Source: Pseudomonas sp. B21-040 (GTDB taxonomy: Bacteria > Pseudomonadota > Gammaproteobacteria > Pseudomonadales > Pseudomonadaceae). Taken from it: a stretch of DNA of 64,000 nt. The DNA lies in the NCBI RefSeq assembly GCF_024748695.1, contig NZ_CP087176.1, positions 2,473,501-2,537,500 of the forward strand. Reading direction: 5' to 3'. Every line of letters begins with the position of its first letter. The first letter of the stretch is position 1. Positions 7,428 to 16,933 of this stretch are shown here, in pieces. Below the pieces are notes generated by a model that did not search any database, was not told the DNA's origin, and saw only the letters and a program-made list of their open reading frames with translations. A program made the position numbers and the translations under genes.

Positions 7428-8732
7428 ATGACTCAACCGCGTGTACGACAAGGCCTGGTGCTGGGCATGAGCACGCTGGCTTTCACCGTGTGCTTCATGG
7501 TGTGGATGATGTTTGCCGTGCTCGGCGTGCCCATCAAGGAGTTGCTCCAGCTCAACGAAACCCAGTTCGGCCTGTTGGCCGCCACCCCGGTGCTGACCGG
7601 CTCGCTGGCACGCTTGCCACTGGGCCTTTTGACCGACCGCTTCGGCGGGCGCATCGTGTTTTTCCTGCTGATGCTGTCCTGCGTGTTGCCGCTGTACCTG
7701 ATCAGCCATGCCACGGCGTACTGGCAGTTCCTGGTCCTGGGCCTGTTCGTCGGCCTGGCCGGGGGCTCGTTTTCCGTCGGTATTGCCTACGTCGCCAAGT
7801 GGTTCGACCAGGACAACCAAGGCTTTGCCATGGGCATCTTCGGCGCGGGGAATGCCGGGGCCGCCGTCACCAAGTTTCTCGCCCCGGCACTGATTGCCGC
7901 CGGTAGCTGGCAACTGGTGCCGAAAGTCTTCAGCGCAATTCTGTTTATCACTGCGCTGCTGTTCTGGTTCCTCAGTTCAGACAACAAGCAGCATCGCAGT
8001 GCCTCGGGCGCGAGTCTTCGCCAGCAGCTTGGCGCACTGAAAGACCCGGCGGTGTGGCGCTATTGCCAGTACTACTCGATCGTCTTCGGTGGCTATGTCG
8101 CCCTGGCGCTGTGGATGACGCGCTACTACGTGCAGGAATACGGTTTCAGCCTGCAAAGCGCTGCGCTGTTGGCCGCCTGCTTCTCCTTGCCGGGCGGCGT
8201 GCTGCGCGCCGTCGGTGGCTGGATGTCCGATCGTTGGGGCGCGCAAAGCGTGACCTGGTGGGTGTTGTGGGTGAGCTGGATCTGCCTGTTCCTGCTGTCC
8301 TATCCGCAGACCCAACTGCAAGTGCAAACCGTCAACGGCCCGCTGGATTTCCACATCGGCCTCAATCCCGCGCTGTTCACCGTGCTGCTGTTCGTCATGG
8401 GCATCGCCTTCGCGTTCGGCAAGGCCTCGGTCTTCAAATACATCGCCAACGACTACCCGAAAAACATGGGCGCGGTGTCCGGCATCGTCGGCCTGGCCGG
8501 TGGTTTGGGCGGCTTTGTCCTGCCCATTCTGTTCGGCGCGCTGATGGACCTGACCGGCGTGCGCTCCTCCTGCTTCATGTTGTTGTACGGCGTGGTCTGG
8601 GTGTCCCTGGCCTGGATGTACTTCAGCGAAATACGCCGCCGCCCGCTGCTCGGCAAGCCGCTCGTGGCAAACGCGACTCAGATTTCCAGCATTGCTCAAG
8701 GAGACAACCATGTCCGTACTGCAAAAGCCTGA
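7428..8732 (+). CDS. narK: NarK1-type nitrate/nitrite MFS transporter
   Basis: Inner-membrane carrier of the nitrate/nitrite porter family (MFS, 12 predicted helices) with 434 residues. NarK1-type proteins are thought to import nitrate with protons. The conserved GLLTDRFGGRIV loop after helix 2 and the glycine-rich nitrate signature GIFGAGNAGAAVTKFLAP near residue 145 are visible. It is the first gene of the narK1K2GHJI operon, 24 bases after a predicted start driven by a perfect ANR box. Its end overlaps narK2 by 23 bases. Confidence 0.93.
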   Translation: MTQPRVRQGLVLGMSTLAFTVCFMVWMMFAVLGVPIKELLQLNETQFGLLAATPVLTGSLARLPLGLLTDRFGGRIVFFLLMLSCVLPLYLISHATAYWQFLVLGLFVGLAGGSFSVGIAYVAKWFDQDNQGFAMGIFGAGNAGAAVTKFLAPALIAAGSWQLVPKVFSAILFITALLFWFLSSDNKQHRSASGASLRQQLGALKDPAVWRYCQYYSIVFGGYVALALWMTRYYVQEYGFSLQSAALLAACFSLPGGVLRAVGGWMSDRWGAQSVTWWVLWVSWICLFLLSYPQTQLQVQTVNGPLDFHIGLNPALFTVLLFVMGIAFAFGKASVFKYIANDYPKNMGAVSGIVGLAGGLGGFVLPILFGALMDLTGVRSSCFMLLYGVVWVSLAWMYFSEIRRRPLLGKPLVANATQISSIAQGDNHVRTAKA

Positions 8733-10107
8733 CAAGGGGCCGGTCATTCATGACTGGCGCCCGGAAGATCCCGAGTTCTGGGGCCGTAGCGGTAAACAGA
8801 CGGCGACGCGCAACCTGTGGATTTCCATTCCCGCACTGCTGCTGGCGTTTGCCGTGTGGATGGTCTGGAGCACGGTGATCGTGCGCCTGAACGCCATCGG
8901 TTTCAGTTTCACCACTGACCAGTTGTTCTGGCTGGCCGCGTTGCCGGGGTTGTCCGGTGCGACCCTGCGGATTTTCTACTCGTTCATGGTGCCGATTTTC
9001 GGCGGCCGCCGCTGGACCGCCCTGAGCACGGCTTCGCTGGTGCTGCCGGCGTTGTGGATGGGGTTTGCCGTGCAGGACCCGAGCACGTCTTACAGCGTGT
9101 TTGTGTGGATTGCATTGCTGTGCGGTTTCGGCGGCGGCAACTTCGCGTCGAGCATGTCCAACATCAGCTTTTTCTACCCTAAATCCCAGCAGGGCACGGC
9201 CCTGGGCCTGAACGCCGGCCTGGGCAACCTGGGGGTTTCGGTCATGCAGTTCAGTGTGCCGCTGGTGATCACCTTCGGGGTGTTCGGCGTCCTCGGCGGC
9301 CAGCCGCAAACACTCGAAGACGGCAGTCAGCTGTGGCTGCAGAACGCGGGCTTCATCTGGGTGCCCTTCATCATTGCGGTGACCTTGCTGGCCTGGTTCT
9401 GCATGAACGATTTGTCCAGCGCACGGGCCTCGTTCAGCGAGCAGGCAGTGATTTTCAAGCGCAAGCACAACTGGCTGATGTGCTGGTTGTACCTGGCCAC
9501 TTTCGGTTCGTTCATTGGTTTCTCCGCAGCCTTTCCGTTGCTGATCAAGACCGCGTTTCCCGAAGTAGTTGCGCTGAAATTTGCCTTCCTCGGCCCGTTG
9601 GTAGGCGCACTGGTGCGGCCATTGGGCGGTTGGCTGGCGGACAAGCTCGGCGGTGCGCGGGTCACCCTGTGGAACTTCGTGCTGATGATTGTGATGGTCT
9701 TCGGCGTCCTGCACTTCCTGCCGCAGAACGGCACCGGCGGCAACTTCTACGGCTACCTCGGCATGTTCATGCTGCTGTTCATCACCACTGGCGTGGGCAA
9801 CGGCTCCACGTTCCGCATGATCCCGGTGATCTTCCGCACCCTGCATGAAAAAGCGGCTGCCGGGAAGGCGCCGGAGGTCCGTGAACAGGCCCTGAAAAAT
9901 GCTGGCAAAGAGTCGGCCGCCGTCCTGGGCTTCAGCTCGGCCATGGGCGCCTTCGGGGCGTTCTTCATTCCCAAATCCTTCGGCACATCCATGGCCCAGA
10001 CCGGCGGCCCGGAGATGGCCTTCTACATGTTCGTCGGCTTTTACCTGAGTTGCATTGTGGTGACCTGGTGGTGGTACGCCCGAAAAGGTGCTGCGACGCC
10101 CTGCTGA
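8710..10107 (+). CDS. narK2: NarK2-type nitrate/nitrite MFS transporter
   Basis: Second nitrate/nitrite porter, 465 residues from ATG 8710 (MSVLQKPDKG), preceded by CAAGGAGA. An ATG 18 bases upstream is less likely. It carries a longer hydrophilic N-terminus than NarK1, typical of NarK2-type proteins that exchange nitrate for nitrite. Signature segments are GFGGGNFASSMSN and GLNAGLGNLGVSVMQ, and 12 helices are predicted. The start lies inside the last codons of narK1, so the two carriers are probably co-translated, as in fused NarK proteins of other bacteria. Confidence 0.93.
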   Translation: MSVLQKPDKGPVIHDWRPEDPEFWGRSGKQTATRNLWISIPALLLAFAVWMVWSTVIVRLNAIGFSFTTDQLFWLAALPGLSGATLRIFYSFMVPIFGGRRWTALSTASLVLPALWMGFAVQDPSTSYSVFVWIALLCGFGGGNFASSMSNISFFYPKSQQGTALGLNAGLGNLGVSVMQFSVPLVITFGVFGVLGGQPQTLEDGSQLWLQNAGFIWVPFIIAVTLLAWFCMNDLSSARASFSEQAVIFKRKHNWLMCWLYLATFGSFIGFSAAFPLLIKTAFPEVVALKFAFLGPLVGALVRPLGGWLADKLGGARVTLWNFVLMIVMVFGVLHFLPQNGTGGNFYGYLGMFMLLFITTGVGNGSTFRMIPVIFRTLHEKAAAGKAPEVREQALKNAGKESAAVLGFSSAMGAFGAFFIPKSFGTSMAQTGGPEMAFYMFVGFYLSCIVVTWWWYARKGAATPC

Positions 10108-10176
10108 CAGAAACCGAATCCAAACCTTGCACGGGCGGGGCATAGAACCCCGCAGCAAGCCTGAGAGGAAAGCACC

Positions 10177-13100
10177 ATGAGTCATTTGTTGGATCAACTG
10201 CGGTTTTTCAATCGCAAGCAAAGCGAGTTTTCCGAGGGGCACGGGGAGACCCGCAAGGAGTCCCGCGACTGGGAGAATGTCTACCGCTCGCGCTGGCAGT
10301 ACGACAAGATCGTGCGCTCCACCCACGGGGTGAACTGCACCGGTTCGTGCTCGTGGAAGATTTACGTGAAGAACGGCCTGATCACTTGGGAAACCCAGCA
10401 GACCGATTACCCGCGTACCCGCAACGACCTGCCCAATCATGAGCCACGCGGCTGTCCGCGCGGGGCCAGTTACAGCTGGTACATCTACAGCGCCAACCGG
10501 CTCAAGTACCCGAAAATCCGCAAGCCACTGCTCAAGTTGTGGCGCGAGGCGCGTCTGAAGCTGGCGCCGGTCGAAGCCTGGGCCAGCATTGTCGAGAACA
10601 AGGCCAAGGCCGACTCCTACAAGAGCAAGCGCGGCATGGGTGGCTTCATCCGTTCCAGCTGGGAGGAAGTCAACGAGATCATTGCCGCGGCCAACGTCTA
10701 CACCATCAAGCAATACGGTCCTGACCGTGTGGTGGGCTTCTCGCCGATTCCGGCCATGTCGATGGTCAGCTACGCCGCAGGCGCCCGTTACCTGTCGCTG
10801 ATCGGTGGCGCCTGCCTGAGTTTCTACGACTGGTACTGCGACTTGCCACCGGCCTCGCCGATGGTCTGGGGCGAGCAGACCGACGTGCCGGAATCGGCTG
10901 ACTGGTACAACTCCAACTACATCATTGCCTGGGGCTCCAACGTTCCGCAGACCCGTACCCCCGACGCGCATTTCTTCACCGAAGTTCGCTACAAGGGCAC
11001 CAAGACCGTGGCCATCACCCCCGACTATTCGGAAGTGGCCAAGCTCACCGACCTGTGGCTCAACCCCAAGCAGGGCACCGACGCGGCACTGGCTCAAGCG
11101 TTCAACCATGTGATCTTCAAAGAATTCCACCTGGACAAGCCGAGCGCCTATTTCACCGATTACGCCAAACGCTTCACCGACCTGCCGGTGCTGGTGCTGC
11201 TCAAACCGATGCTCGGTGTCGCGCCGGGCGCCGGCTATCAACCGGATCGCTTCTTGCGGGCCTCGGACCTGACCGACAACCTCGGCCAGGAAAACAACCC
11301 GGAATGGAAAACCATCGCCCTCGACGCCAGCGGCGAACTGGTCTCGCCGCTAGGCTCGATCGGTTATCGCTGGGGCGAGCAGGGCAAGTGGAACATCCAG
11401 GCCCGTGAAGGCGGCGAGGGCCGTGAAGTCGATCTGACCCTGAGCCTGATCGGTGGTGAGGTCACGGAAGTGGCGTTCCCGTACTTCGCCGGTGAATCCC
11501 AGGAATACTTCCAGCACGTCGCCGGCGATGCCGTGCAGTACCGTCGTGTGCCGGTGCGCAGCCTGACCCTGGCGGATGGCAGCCAAGCCAAAGTGGCCAC
11601 CGTGTTCGACCTGTCGGCCGCCAACCTGGCCATCGATCGCGGCCTGGGCGGCGCCAACGTGGCCAAGGACTACAACGACGCCAATGTGCCCGGCACCCCG
11701 GCCTGGCAAGAGCAGATCACTGGCGTGAGCCGTGAGAAGGCGATCCAGATTGCCCGTGAGTTTGCCGACAACGCCGACAAGACCCGTGGTCGCTCGATGA
11801 TCATCGTCGGTGCGGCGATGAACCACTGGTACCACATGGACATGAACTACCGCGGGCTGATCAACATGCTCATGCTCTGCGGTTGCGTCGGCCAGACCGG
11901 TGGTGGCTGGGCGCACTACGTGGGCCAGGAAAAACTCCGTCCGCAATGCGGCTGGCTGCCCCTGGCGTTCGGCCTGGACTGGAGCCGTCCGCCACGCCAG
12001 ATGAACGGCACCAGCTTCTTCTACGCCCACAGTTCCCAGTGGCGCCACGAGAAGATGAGCATGCACGACGTGCTCTCGCCGCTGGCAGACAAGAGCCAGT
12101 TCCCCGAGCATGCGCTGGACTACAACATCCGCGCCGAACGTGCTGGCTGGTTGCCGAGCGCGCCACAATTGAACACCAACCCGCTGCACATTTGCCGTGA
12201 CGCTGCTGCGGCCGGCATGGCGCCCAAAGACTACGTGGTCAAGTCGTTGCACGAAGGTTCGCTGCGTTTTTCCTGCGAACAGCCCGACAGCCCGGTCAAC
12301 TTCCCGCGCAACATGTTCATCTGGCGCTCCAACCTGTTGGGGTCGTCGGGCAAGGGCCATGAGTACATGCTCAAGTACTTGCTGGGCACCAAGAACGGGG
12401 TGATGAACGAGGACATCGGCAAGGTCGGCGACTGCAAACCGACCGAAGCCGAGTGGGTAGACGAGGGCGCCATCGGCAAGCTCGACCTGGTCACCACGCT
12501 GGACTTCCGCATGTCTTCGACCTGCGTCTATTCCGACATCGTGTTGCCGACGGCCACGTGGTACGAAAAAGACGACATGAACACCTCGGACATGCACCCC
12601 TTCATTCACCCGTTGTCGGCGGCCATTGACCCGGCCTGGGAATCGCGTTCCGACTGGGAAATCTACAAGGGCATCGCCAAGTCGTTTTCCGAGATGGCGG
12701 TCGGTCACCTGGGTGTCGAGCAGGACCTGGTCACCGTGCCGTTGATGCATGACAGCGTCGGCGAACTGGCCCAGCCTTTCGGCGGTACGGACTGGAAAAG
12801 TGAGGGCGTGGCGCCGCAACCCGGCAAAAACGCACCGAACCTGCAAGTGGTGGAGCGCGACTACCCGAACATCTACAAGCAGTTCACCTCCTTGGGGCCT
12901 TTGCTGGAGAAGCATGGCAACGGCGGCAAGGGCATCAACTGGAACACCGAGGAAGAAGTGAAATTCCTGGGCGAACTCAATTACCGCGAACGCGAGCCCG
13001 GGATCAGCCAAGGGCGGCCGAAAATTGAAACAGCCATCGATGCGGCCGAGGTGATTCTGTCCCTGGCCCCTGAAACCAATGGCCATGTTGCCGTCAAGGC

Positions 13101-13944
13101 GTGGGCCGCACTGTCGGAATTCACCGGCATCGACCACAGCCACCTGGCACTGCCCAAGGCGCACGAGGCGATTCGCTTCCGCGATATTCAGGCGCAGCCA
13201 CGCAAGATCATTTCCAGCCCGACCTGGTCAGGCCTGGAAGACGATCACGTCAGCTATAACGCCGGCTACACCAACGTTCATGAAGCGATTCCATGGCGCA
13301 CCATCACCGGCCGCCAGCAGTTCTACCAGGATCACCCGTGGATGCAGGCGTTCGGCGAGCAACTGATGAGTTACCGCCCACCCGTCAACACGCGGACCAT
13401 CGAAGGGGTGAAGGGCAAGCGCAGCAATGGCGAAACCGAAATCGTCCTGAACTGGATCACGCCGCACCAGAAATGGGGCATCCACAGCACCTACAGCGAC
13501 AACCTGCTGATGCTCACGCTGAGCCGTGGCGGACCGATTGTCTGGCTCTCGGAAATCGACGCAAAACGCGCCGGTATCGAGGACAACGACTGGATCGAAT
13601 GCTTCAACGTCAACGGTGCCCTGACGGCCCGGGCGGTGGTCAGTCAGCGGGTCAAGGAAGGCATGGTGATGATGTACCACGCCCAGGAACGGATCGTGAA
13701 CGTGCCGGGTTCGGAAACCACCAAGACCCGTGGCGGCCATCACAACTCGGTCACCCGGGTGGTGCTCAAGCCGACCCACATGATCGGCGGCTATGCCCAG
13801 CAAGCCTACGGTTTCAACTATTACGGCACGGTCGGTTGCAACCGCGACGAGTTCGTCGTGGTGCGCAAGATGGCCAAAGTCGACTGGCTCGATGGTTCGA
13901 CCGGCGATGATCTGCCGCGTCCCCTGCCGACCGAGATGGATTGA
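10177..13944 (+). CDS. narG: NarG, respiratory nitrate reductase alpha subunit
   Basis: Catalytic subunit of membrane-bound, cytoplasm-facing nitrate reductase A (1255 residues). It carries the bis-MGD cofactor and the FS0 [4Fe-4S] cluster. The N-terminus shows the FS0 ligand segment HGVNCTGSCSWKIYV and a downstream GCPRGASYSW. The Asp that ligates molybdenum lies in the FYDWYCDLPPASP region around residue 220. Length and order match the E. coli and Pseudomonas enzymes. The start ATG 10177 follows GAGAGGAAAGC. It is part of narK1K2GHJI, with narH 9 bases downstream. Confidence 0.97.
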   Translation: MSHLLDQLRFFNRKQSEFSEGHGETRKESRDWENVYRSRWQYDKIVRSTHGVNCTGSCSWKIYVKNGLITWETQQTDYPRTRNDLPNHEPRGCPRGASYSWYIYSANRLKYPKIRKPLLKLWREARLKLAPVEAWASIVENKAKADSYKSKRGMGGFIRSSWEEVNEIIAAANVYTIKQYGPDRVVGFSPIPAMSMVSYAAGARYLSLIGGACLSFYDWYCDLPPASPMVWGEQTDVPESADWYNSNYIIAWGSNVPQTRTPDAHFFTEVRYKGTKTVAITPDYSEVAKLTDLWLNPKQGTDAALAQAFNHVIFKEFHLDKPSAYFTDYAKRFTDLPVLVLLKPMLGVAPGAGYQPDRFLRASDLTDNLGQENNPEWKTIALDASGELVSPLGSIGYRWGEQGKWNIQAREGGEGREVDLTLSLIGGEVTEVAFPYFAGESQEYFQHVAGDAVQYRRVPVRSLTLADGSQAKVATVFDLSAANLAIDRGLGGANVAKDYNDANVPGTPAWQEQITGVSREKAIQIAREFADNADKTRGRSMIIVGAAMNHWYHMDMNYRGLINMLMLCGCVGQTGGGWAHYVGQEKLRPQCGWLPLAFGLDWSRPPRQMNGTSFFYAHSSQWRHEKMSMHDVLSPLADKSQFPEHALDYNIRAERAGWLPSAPQLNTNPLHICRDAAAAGMAPKDYVVKSLHEGSLRFSCEQPDSPVNFPRNMFIWRSNLLGSSGKGHEYMLKYLLGTKNGVMNEDIGKVGDCKPTEAEWVDEGAIGKLDLVTTLDFRMSSTCVYSDIVLPTATWYEKDDMNTSDMHPFIHPLSAAIDPAWESRSDWEIYKGIAKSFSEMAVGHLGVEQDLVTVPLMHDSVGELAQPFGGTDWKSEGVAPQPGKNAPNLQVVERDYPNIYKQFTSLGPLLEKHGNGGKGINWNTEEEVKFLGELNYREREPGISQGRPKIETAIDAAEVILSLAPETNGHVAVKAWAALSEFTGIDHSHLALPKAHEAIRFRDIQAQPRKIISSPTWSGLEDDHVSYNAGYTNVHEAIPWRTITGRQQFYQDHPWMQAFGEQLMSYRPPVNTRTIEGVKGKRSNGETEIVLNWITPHQKWGIHSTYSDNLLMLTLSRGGPIVWLSEIDAKRAGIEDNDWIECFNVNGALTARAVVSQRVKEGMVMMYHAQERIVNVPGSETTKTRGGHHNSVTRVVLKPTHMIGGYAQQAYGFNYYGTVGCNRDEFVVVRKMAKVDWLDGSTGDDLPRPLPTEMD

Positions 13945-13953
13945 GGAGTTGTC

Positions 13954-15492
13954 ATGAAAATTCGTTCACAAATCGGCATGGTGCTGAACCTCGACAAATG
14001 CATCGGGTGCCACACGTGCTCGATCACCTGCAAGAACGTCTGGACCAGCCGTGAAGGCATGGAATACGCCTGGTTCAACAACGTTGAAAGCAAACCCGGC
14101 ATCGGCTACCCGAAAGAATGGGAAAACCAGGACAAGTGGAAGGGCGGCTGGGTTCGCAATGCCAACGGCACGATCAACCCGCGCATCGGCGGCAAATTCC
14201 GCGTGTTGGCGAATATTTTTGCCAACCCGGACCTGCCGAGTCTCGACGACTATTACGAACCCTTCGACTTCGATTATCAGCACTTGCACACCGCGCCGCT
14301 GGGTGAGCACCAGCCCACCGCACGCCCGCGTTCGCTGGTTTCCGGCAAGCGCATGGAGAAAATCGAGTGGGGCCCGAACTGGGAGGAAATCCTCGGCACC
14401 GAGTTTGCCAAGCGGCGCAAGGACAAGAACTTCGACAAGATCCAGGCGGACATTTACGGCGAATACGAAAACACCTTCATGATGTATTTGCCGCGCCTGT
14501 GTGAGCACTGCTTGAACCCGGCGTGCGCGGCGTCCTGCCCGAGCGGGGCGATCTACAAGCGTGAGGAAGACGGGATTGTCCTGATCGACCAGGAGAAGTG
14601 CCGCGGCTGGCGGATGTGCATCAGTGGCTGCCCGTACAAGAAGATCTATTTCAACTGGAAAAGCGGCAAGTCCGAGAAGTGCATTTTCTGCTACCCGCGT
14701 ATTGAAGCCGGGATGCCGACGGTCTGCGCGGAAACCTGTGTCGGGCGCATCCGTTACCTCGGTGTGCTGTTGTATGACGCCGACCGCATCAGCGAAGTGG
14801 CCAGCACCGCCAATGAGCAGGACCTCTACGAGAAGCAGCTGGAGATCTTCCTCGACCCTAACGACCCGGCCGTGATTCGCCAGGCGCTGGCCGACGGTGT
14901 GCCGCAGTCGGTGATCGACTCGGCGCAGCGTTCGCCGGTCTACAAAATGGCCGTGGACTGGAAGCTCGCGCTGCCATTGCACCCTGAATACCGCACCCTG
15001 CCAATGGTCTGGTATGTACCGCCACTGTCGCCGATCCAGAACGCGGCGGCCGCCGGCACCGTGGGCATGAACGGCGTCATCCCGGATGTCGACAGCCTGC
15101 GCATTCCCCTGCGTTACCTGGCCAACATGCTGACTGCCGGTGATGTCAAACCGGTCAAGCGTGCGCTCAAACGCATGCTGGCGATGCGTGCCTACAAGCG
15201 CTCCGAACAGGTGGACGGGGTTCAAGACCTGCAAGTGCTCAAGGATGTCGGGCTGAGCGTGAATCAGGTCGAGGAGATGTACCGCTACCTGGCGATCGCC
15301 AACTATGAAGACCGTTTTGTGGTGCCTAGCGCACACCGGGAAGACGCCATGAGCGACGCGTTCGCCGAGCGTTCCGGTTGCGGCTTCAGTTTCGGCAGCG
15401 GTTGCAGCGGCAGTTCCGACACCAACATGTTCGGGGCGAAGAAGGCCAACCGCCGCGACATCCTGAAAACCGTGCAGTTGTGGGAGGAATGA
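13954..15492 (+). CDS. narH: NarH, respiratory nitrate reductase beta subunit
   Basis: Electron-transfer subunit (512 residues) linking NarI haems to NarG through one [3Fe-4S] and three [4Fe-4S] clusters. Cysteine groups are KCIGCHTCSITCKN near residue 16, LCEHCLNPACAASCP near 184, KCRGWRMCISGCP near 217 (Trp replaces the second Cys, the [3Fe-4S] hallmark) and CIFCYPRIEAG near 244. The C-terminal tail has a Cys/Gly/Ser-rich stretch (SGCGFSFGSGC). The stop overlaps the start region of narJ. Confidence 0.97.
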   Translation: MKIRSQIGMVLNLDKCIGCHTCSITCKNVWTSREGMEYAWFNNVESKPGIGYPKEWENQDKWKGGWVRNANGTINPRIGGKFRVLANIFANPDLPSLDDYYEPFDFDYQHLHTAPLGEHQPTARPRSLVSGKRMEKIEWGPNWEEILGTEFAKRRKDKNFDKIQADIYGEYENTFMMYLPRLCEHCLNPACAASCPSGAIYKREEDGIVLIDQEKCRGWRMCISGCPYKKIYFNWKSGKSEKCIFCYPRIEAGMPTVCAETCVGRIRYLGVLLYDADRISEVASTANEQDLYEKQLEIFLDPNDPAVIRQALADGVPQSVIDSAQRSPVYKMAVDWKLALPLHPEYRTLPMVWYVPPLSPIQNAAAAGTVGMNGVIPDVDSLRIPLRYLANMLTAGDVKPVKRALKRMLAMRAYKRSEQVDGVQDLQVLKDVGLSVNQVEEMYRYLAIANYEDRFVVPSAHREDAMSDAFAERSGCGFSFGSGCSGSSDTNMFGAKKANRRDILKTVQLWEE

Positions 15493-15494
15493 GC

Positions 15495-16250
15495 ATGCGC
15501 ATTCTCAAGGTTATTTCGTTGCTGCTCGATTACCCGACCCAAAGCCTGGTTTTCGGTCGCGATGAACTCGAGCAGGCCATCCACCAGTCACGGGAAATCA
15601 GCCCTCGGCAACGGGGGGCGTTGTTCGAATTGATGGAGCTGATTTGCGGCAACGACCTCATGGACGGACAGGAGCACTACGGTGCCTTGTTCGGTCGCGG
15701 TCGCTCGCTGTCACTGCTGCTGTTCGAGCATGTCCACGGTGAGTCCCGCGACCGTGGCCAGGCGATGGTCGACATGATGGCGCAGTACGAAGCCGCCGGT
15801 TTTGCCATCGGCGTCAAAGAGCTGCCGGACTATATCCCGCTGTACCTGGAGTTCCTGTCCACCCGTGACGACCTCGAAGCCCGCGAAGGGTTGGCCGATG
15901 TTTCGCACCTGTTGGCGTTGCTGGCGGCCCGTCTGGAGGAGCGCGAAAGCGCGTACGCCAGTTGCTTCCGGGCACTGCTGCAAATTGCCGGCGCCGAACC
16001 GCAGGAGGCGGTCGCGCAATTGCGTGCGCAGGTCGCCGCCGAATCCAGGGATGACTCGCTGGAGGCGCTGGACAAGGTGTGGGAAGAGGAGGCGGTGGAC
16101 TTCCTCCAGGCCGAACAGCAAGACCGTTGTGGCTCGCAGCCAAGTGCGCCGGGCAAGGCCCGGGAAGAAAGCGCGGTACCGCTGCACTGGGTCGATTTTC
16201 AGCATGAAGGCGTGGCCAGCGTGCCCGCCGCGGAGGTACGCAATGTCTAA
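15495..16250 (+). CDS. narJ: NarJ, nitrate reductase assembly chaperone
   Basis: System-specific chaperone (251 residues) that holds NarGH in the cytoplasm during cofactor insertion before docking on NarI. ATG 15495 (MRILKVISLLLDYP) is preferred over ATG 15489 because GGGAGGA then has a six-base spacing. The family signature LLDYP lies at the N-terminus, and DYIPLYLEFLS near residue 114 is the conserved TorD/NarJ motif. The C-terminal third is acidic and less conserved. It overlaps narI by eight bases. Confidence 0.93.
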   Translation: MRILKVISLLLDYPTQSLVFGRDELEQAIHQSREISPRQRGALFELMELICGNDLMDGQEHYGALFGRGRSLSLLLFEHVHGESRDRGQAMVDMMAQYEAAGFAIGVKELPDYIPLYLEFLSTRDDLEAREGLADVSHLLALLAARLEERESAYASCFRALLQIAGAEPQEAVAQLRAQVAAESRDDSLEALDKVWEEEAVDFLQAEQQDRCGSQPSAPGKAREESAVPLHWVDFQHEGVASVPAAEVRNV

Positions 16251-16923
16251 GTGGAACCTGTTGTTGTTCGGGGTTTATCCCTATGTCGCGCTGGCGATCT
16301 GTCTGCTGGGCAGTTGGGCACGCTTCGATCTTTCGCAGTACACCTGGAAGGCTGGCTCCAGCCAGATGCTGAACAATCGCGGGATGCGCGTGGCGAGCAA
16401 TTTTTTCCACATCGGTGTGCTGTTTGTGCTGGCCGGACACTTCGTCGGCCTGCTGACCCCGGCGTCGGTCTATCACCATGTGATCAGCACCGAGCACAAG
16501 CAATTGCTGGCGATGGTCTCCGGCGGCTTTTTCGGCCTGTTGTGCCTGGTCGGTTTGCTGATGCTGGTGAAACGGCGCCTGAGCGACCCGCGCGTGCGCG
16601 CCACGTCCAGCACCTCGGACATCCTGGTGTTGCTGGTGCTGCTGGCGCAGTTGGTGCTCGGCTTGCTGACCATCGTGGCGTCCACTGAACACATGGACGG
16701 CTCGGTGATGGTGATGCTCGCGGACTGGGCACAGAACACCGTGCTCTTGCGTCCGGTGGAAGCCGCGACGGCGATGGCACCGGTTGGCCTGGTCTACAAG
16801 CTGCACGTGCTGCTCGGCCTGACCCTGTTCGTGCTGTTCCCGTTCACCCGTCTGGTACACATCATCAGTGCGCCGGTCTGGTACCTGGGACGTCGCTATC
16901 AAATCGTTCGGCAGAAAATCTGA
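16243..16923 (+). CDS. narI: NarI, respiratory nitrate reductase gamma subunit
   Basis: Inner-membrane cytochrome b subunit (226 residues, five predicted helices) that oxidises quinol and anchors NarGH. The true start is ATG 16243 (MSKWNLLLFG), behind CGGAGGTACG and overlapping narJ. Upstream in-frame codons belong to the narJ region. Histidines suited for haem b ligation occur in FFHIGVLFVLAGHFVG and near the C-terminus in YKLHVLLGL and RLVHIIS. Length is normal for the family. Confidence 0.95.
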   Translation: MSKWNLLLFGVYPYVALAICLLGSWARFDLSQYTWKAGSSQMLNNRGMRVASNFFHIGVLFVLAGHFVGLLTPASVYHHVISTEHKQLLAMVSGGFFGLLCLVGLLMLVKRRLSDPRVRATSSTSDILVLLVLLAQLVLGLLTIVASTEHMDGSVMVMLADWAQNTVLLRPVEAATAMAPVGLVYKLHVLLGLTLFVLFPFTRLVHIISAPVWYLGRRYQIVRQKI

Positions 16924-16933
16924 GGAGGCAATC

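Noticed and set aside
8623..11241. 872-codon open frame on the minus strand opposite narK2 and narG
   Set aside because: Typical antisense frame in GC-rich DNA: it overlaps well-conserved genes completely, has a low-complexity His/Gln/Arg-rich translation and no ribosome site of note. Similar long shadows oppose the MMPL, nrdD and Rhs genes.
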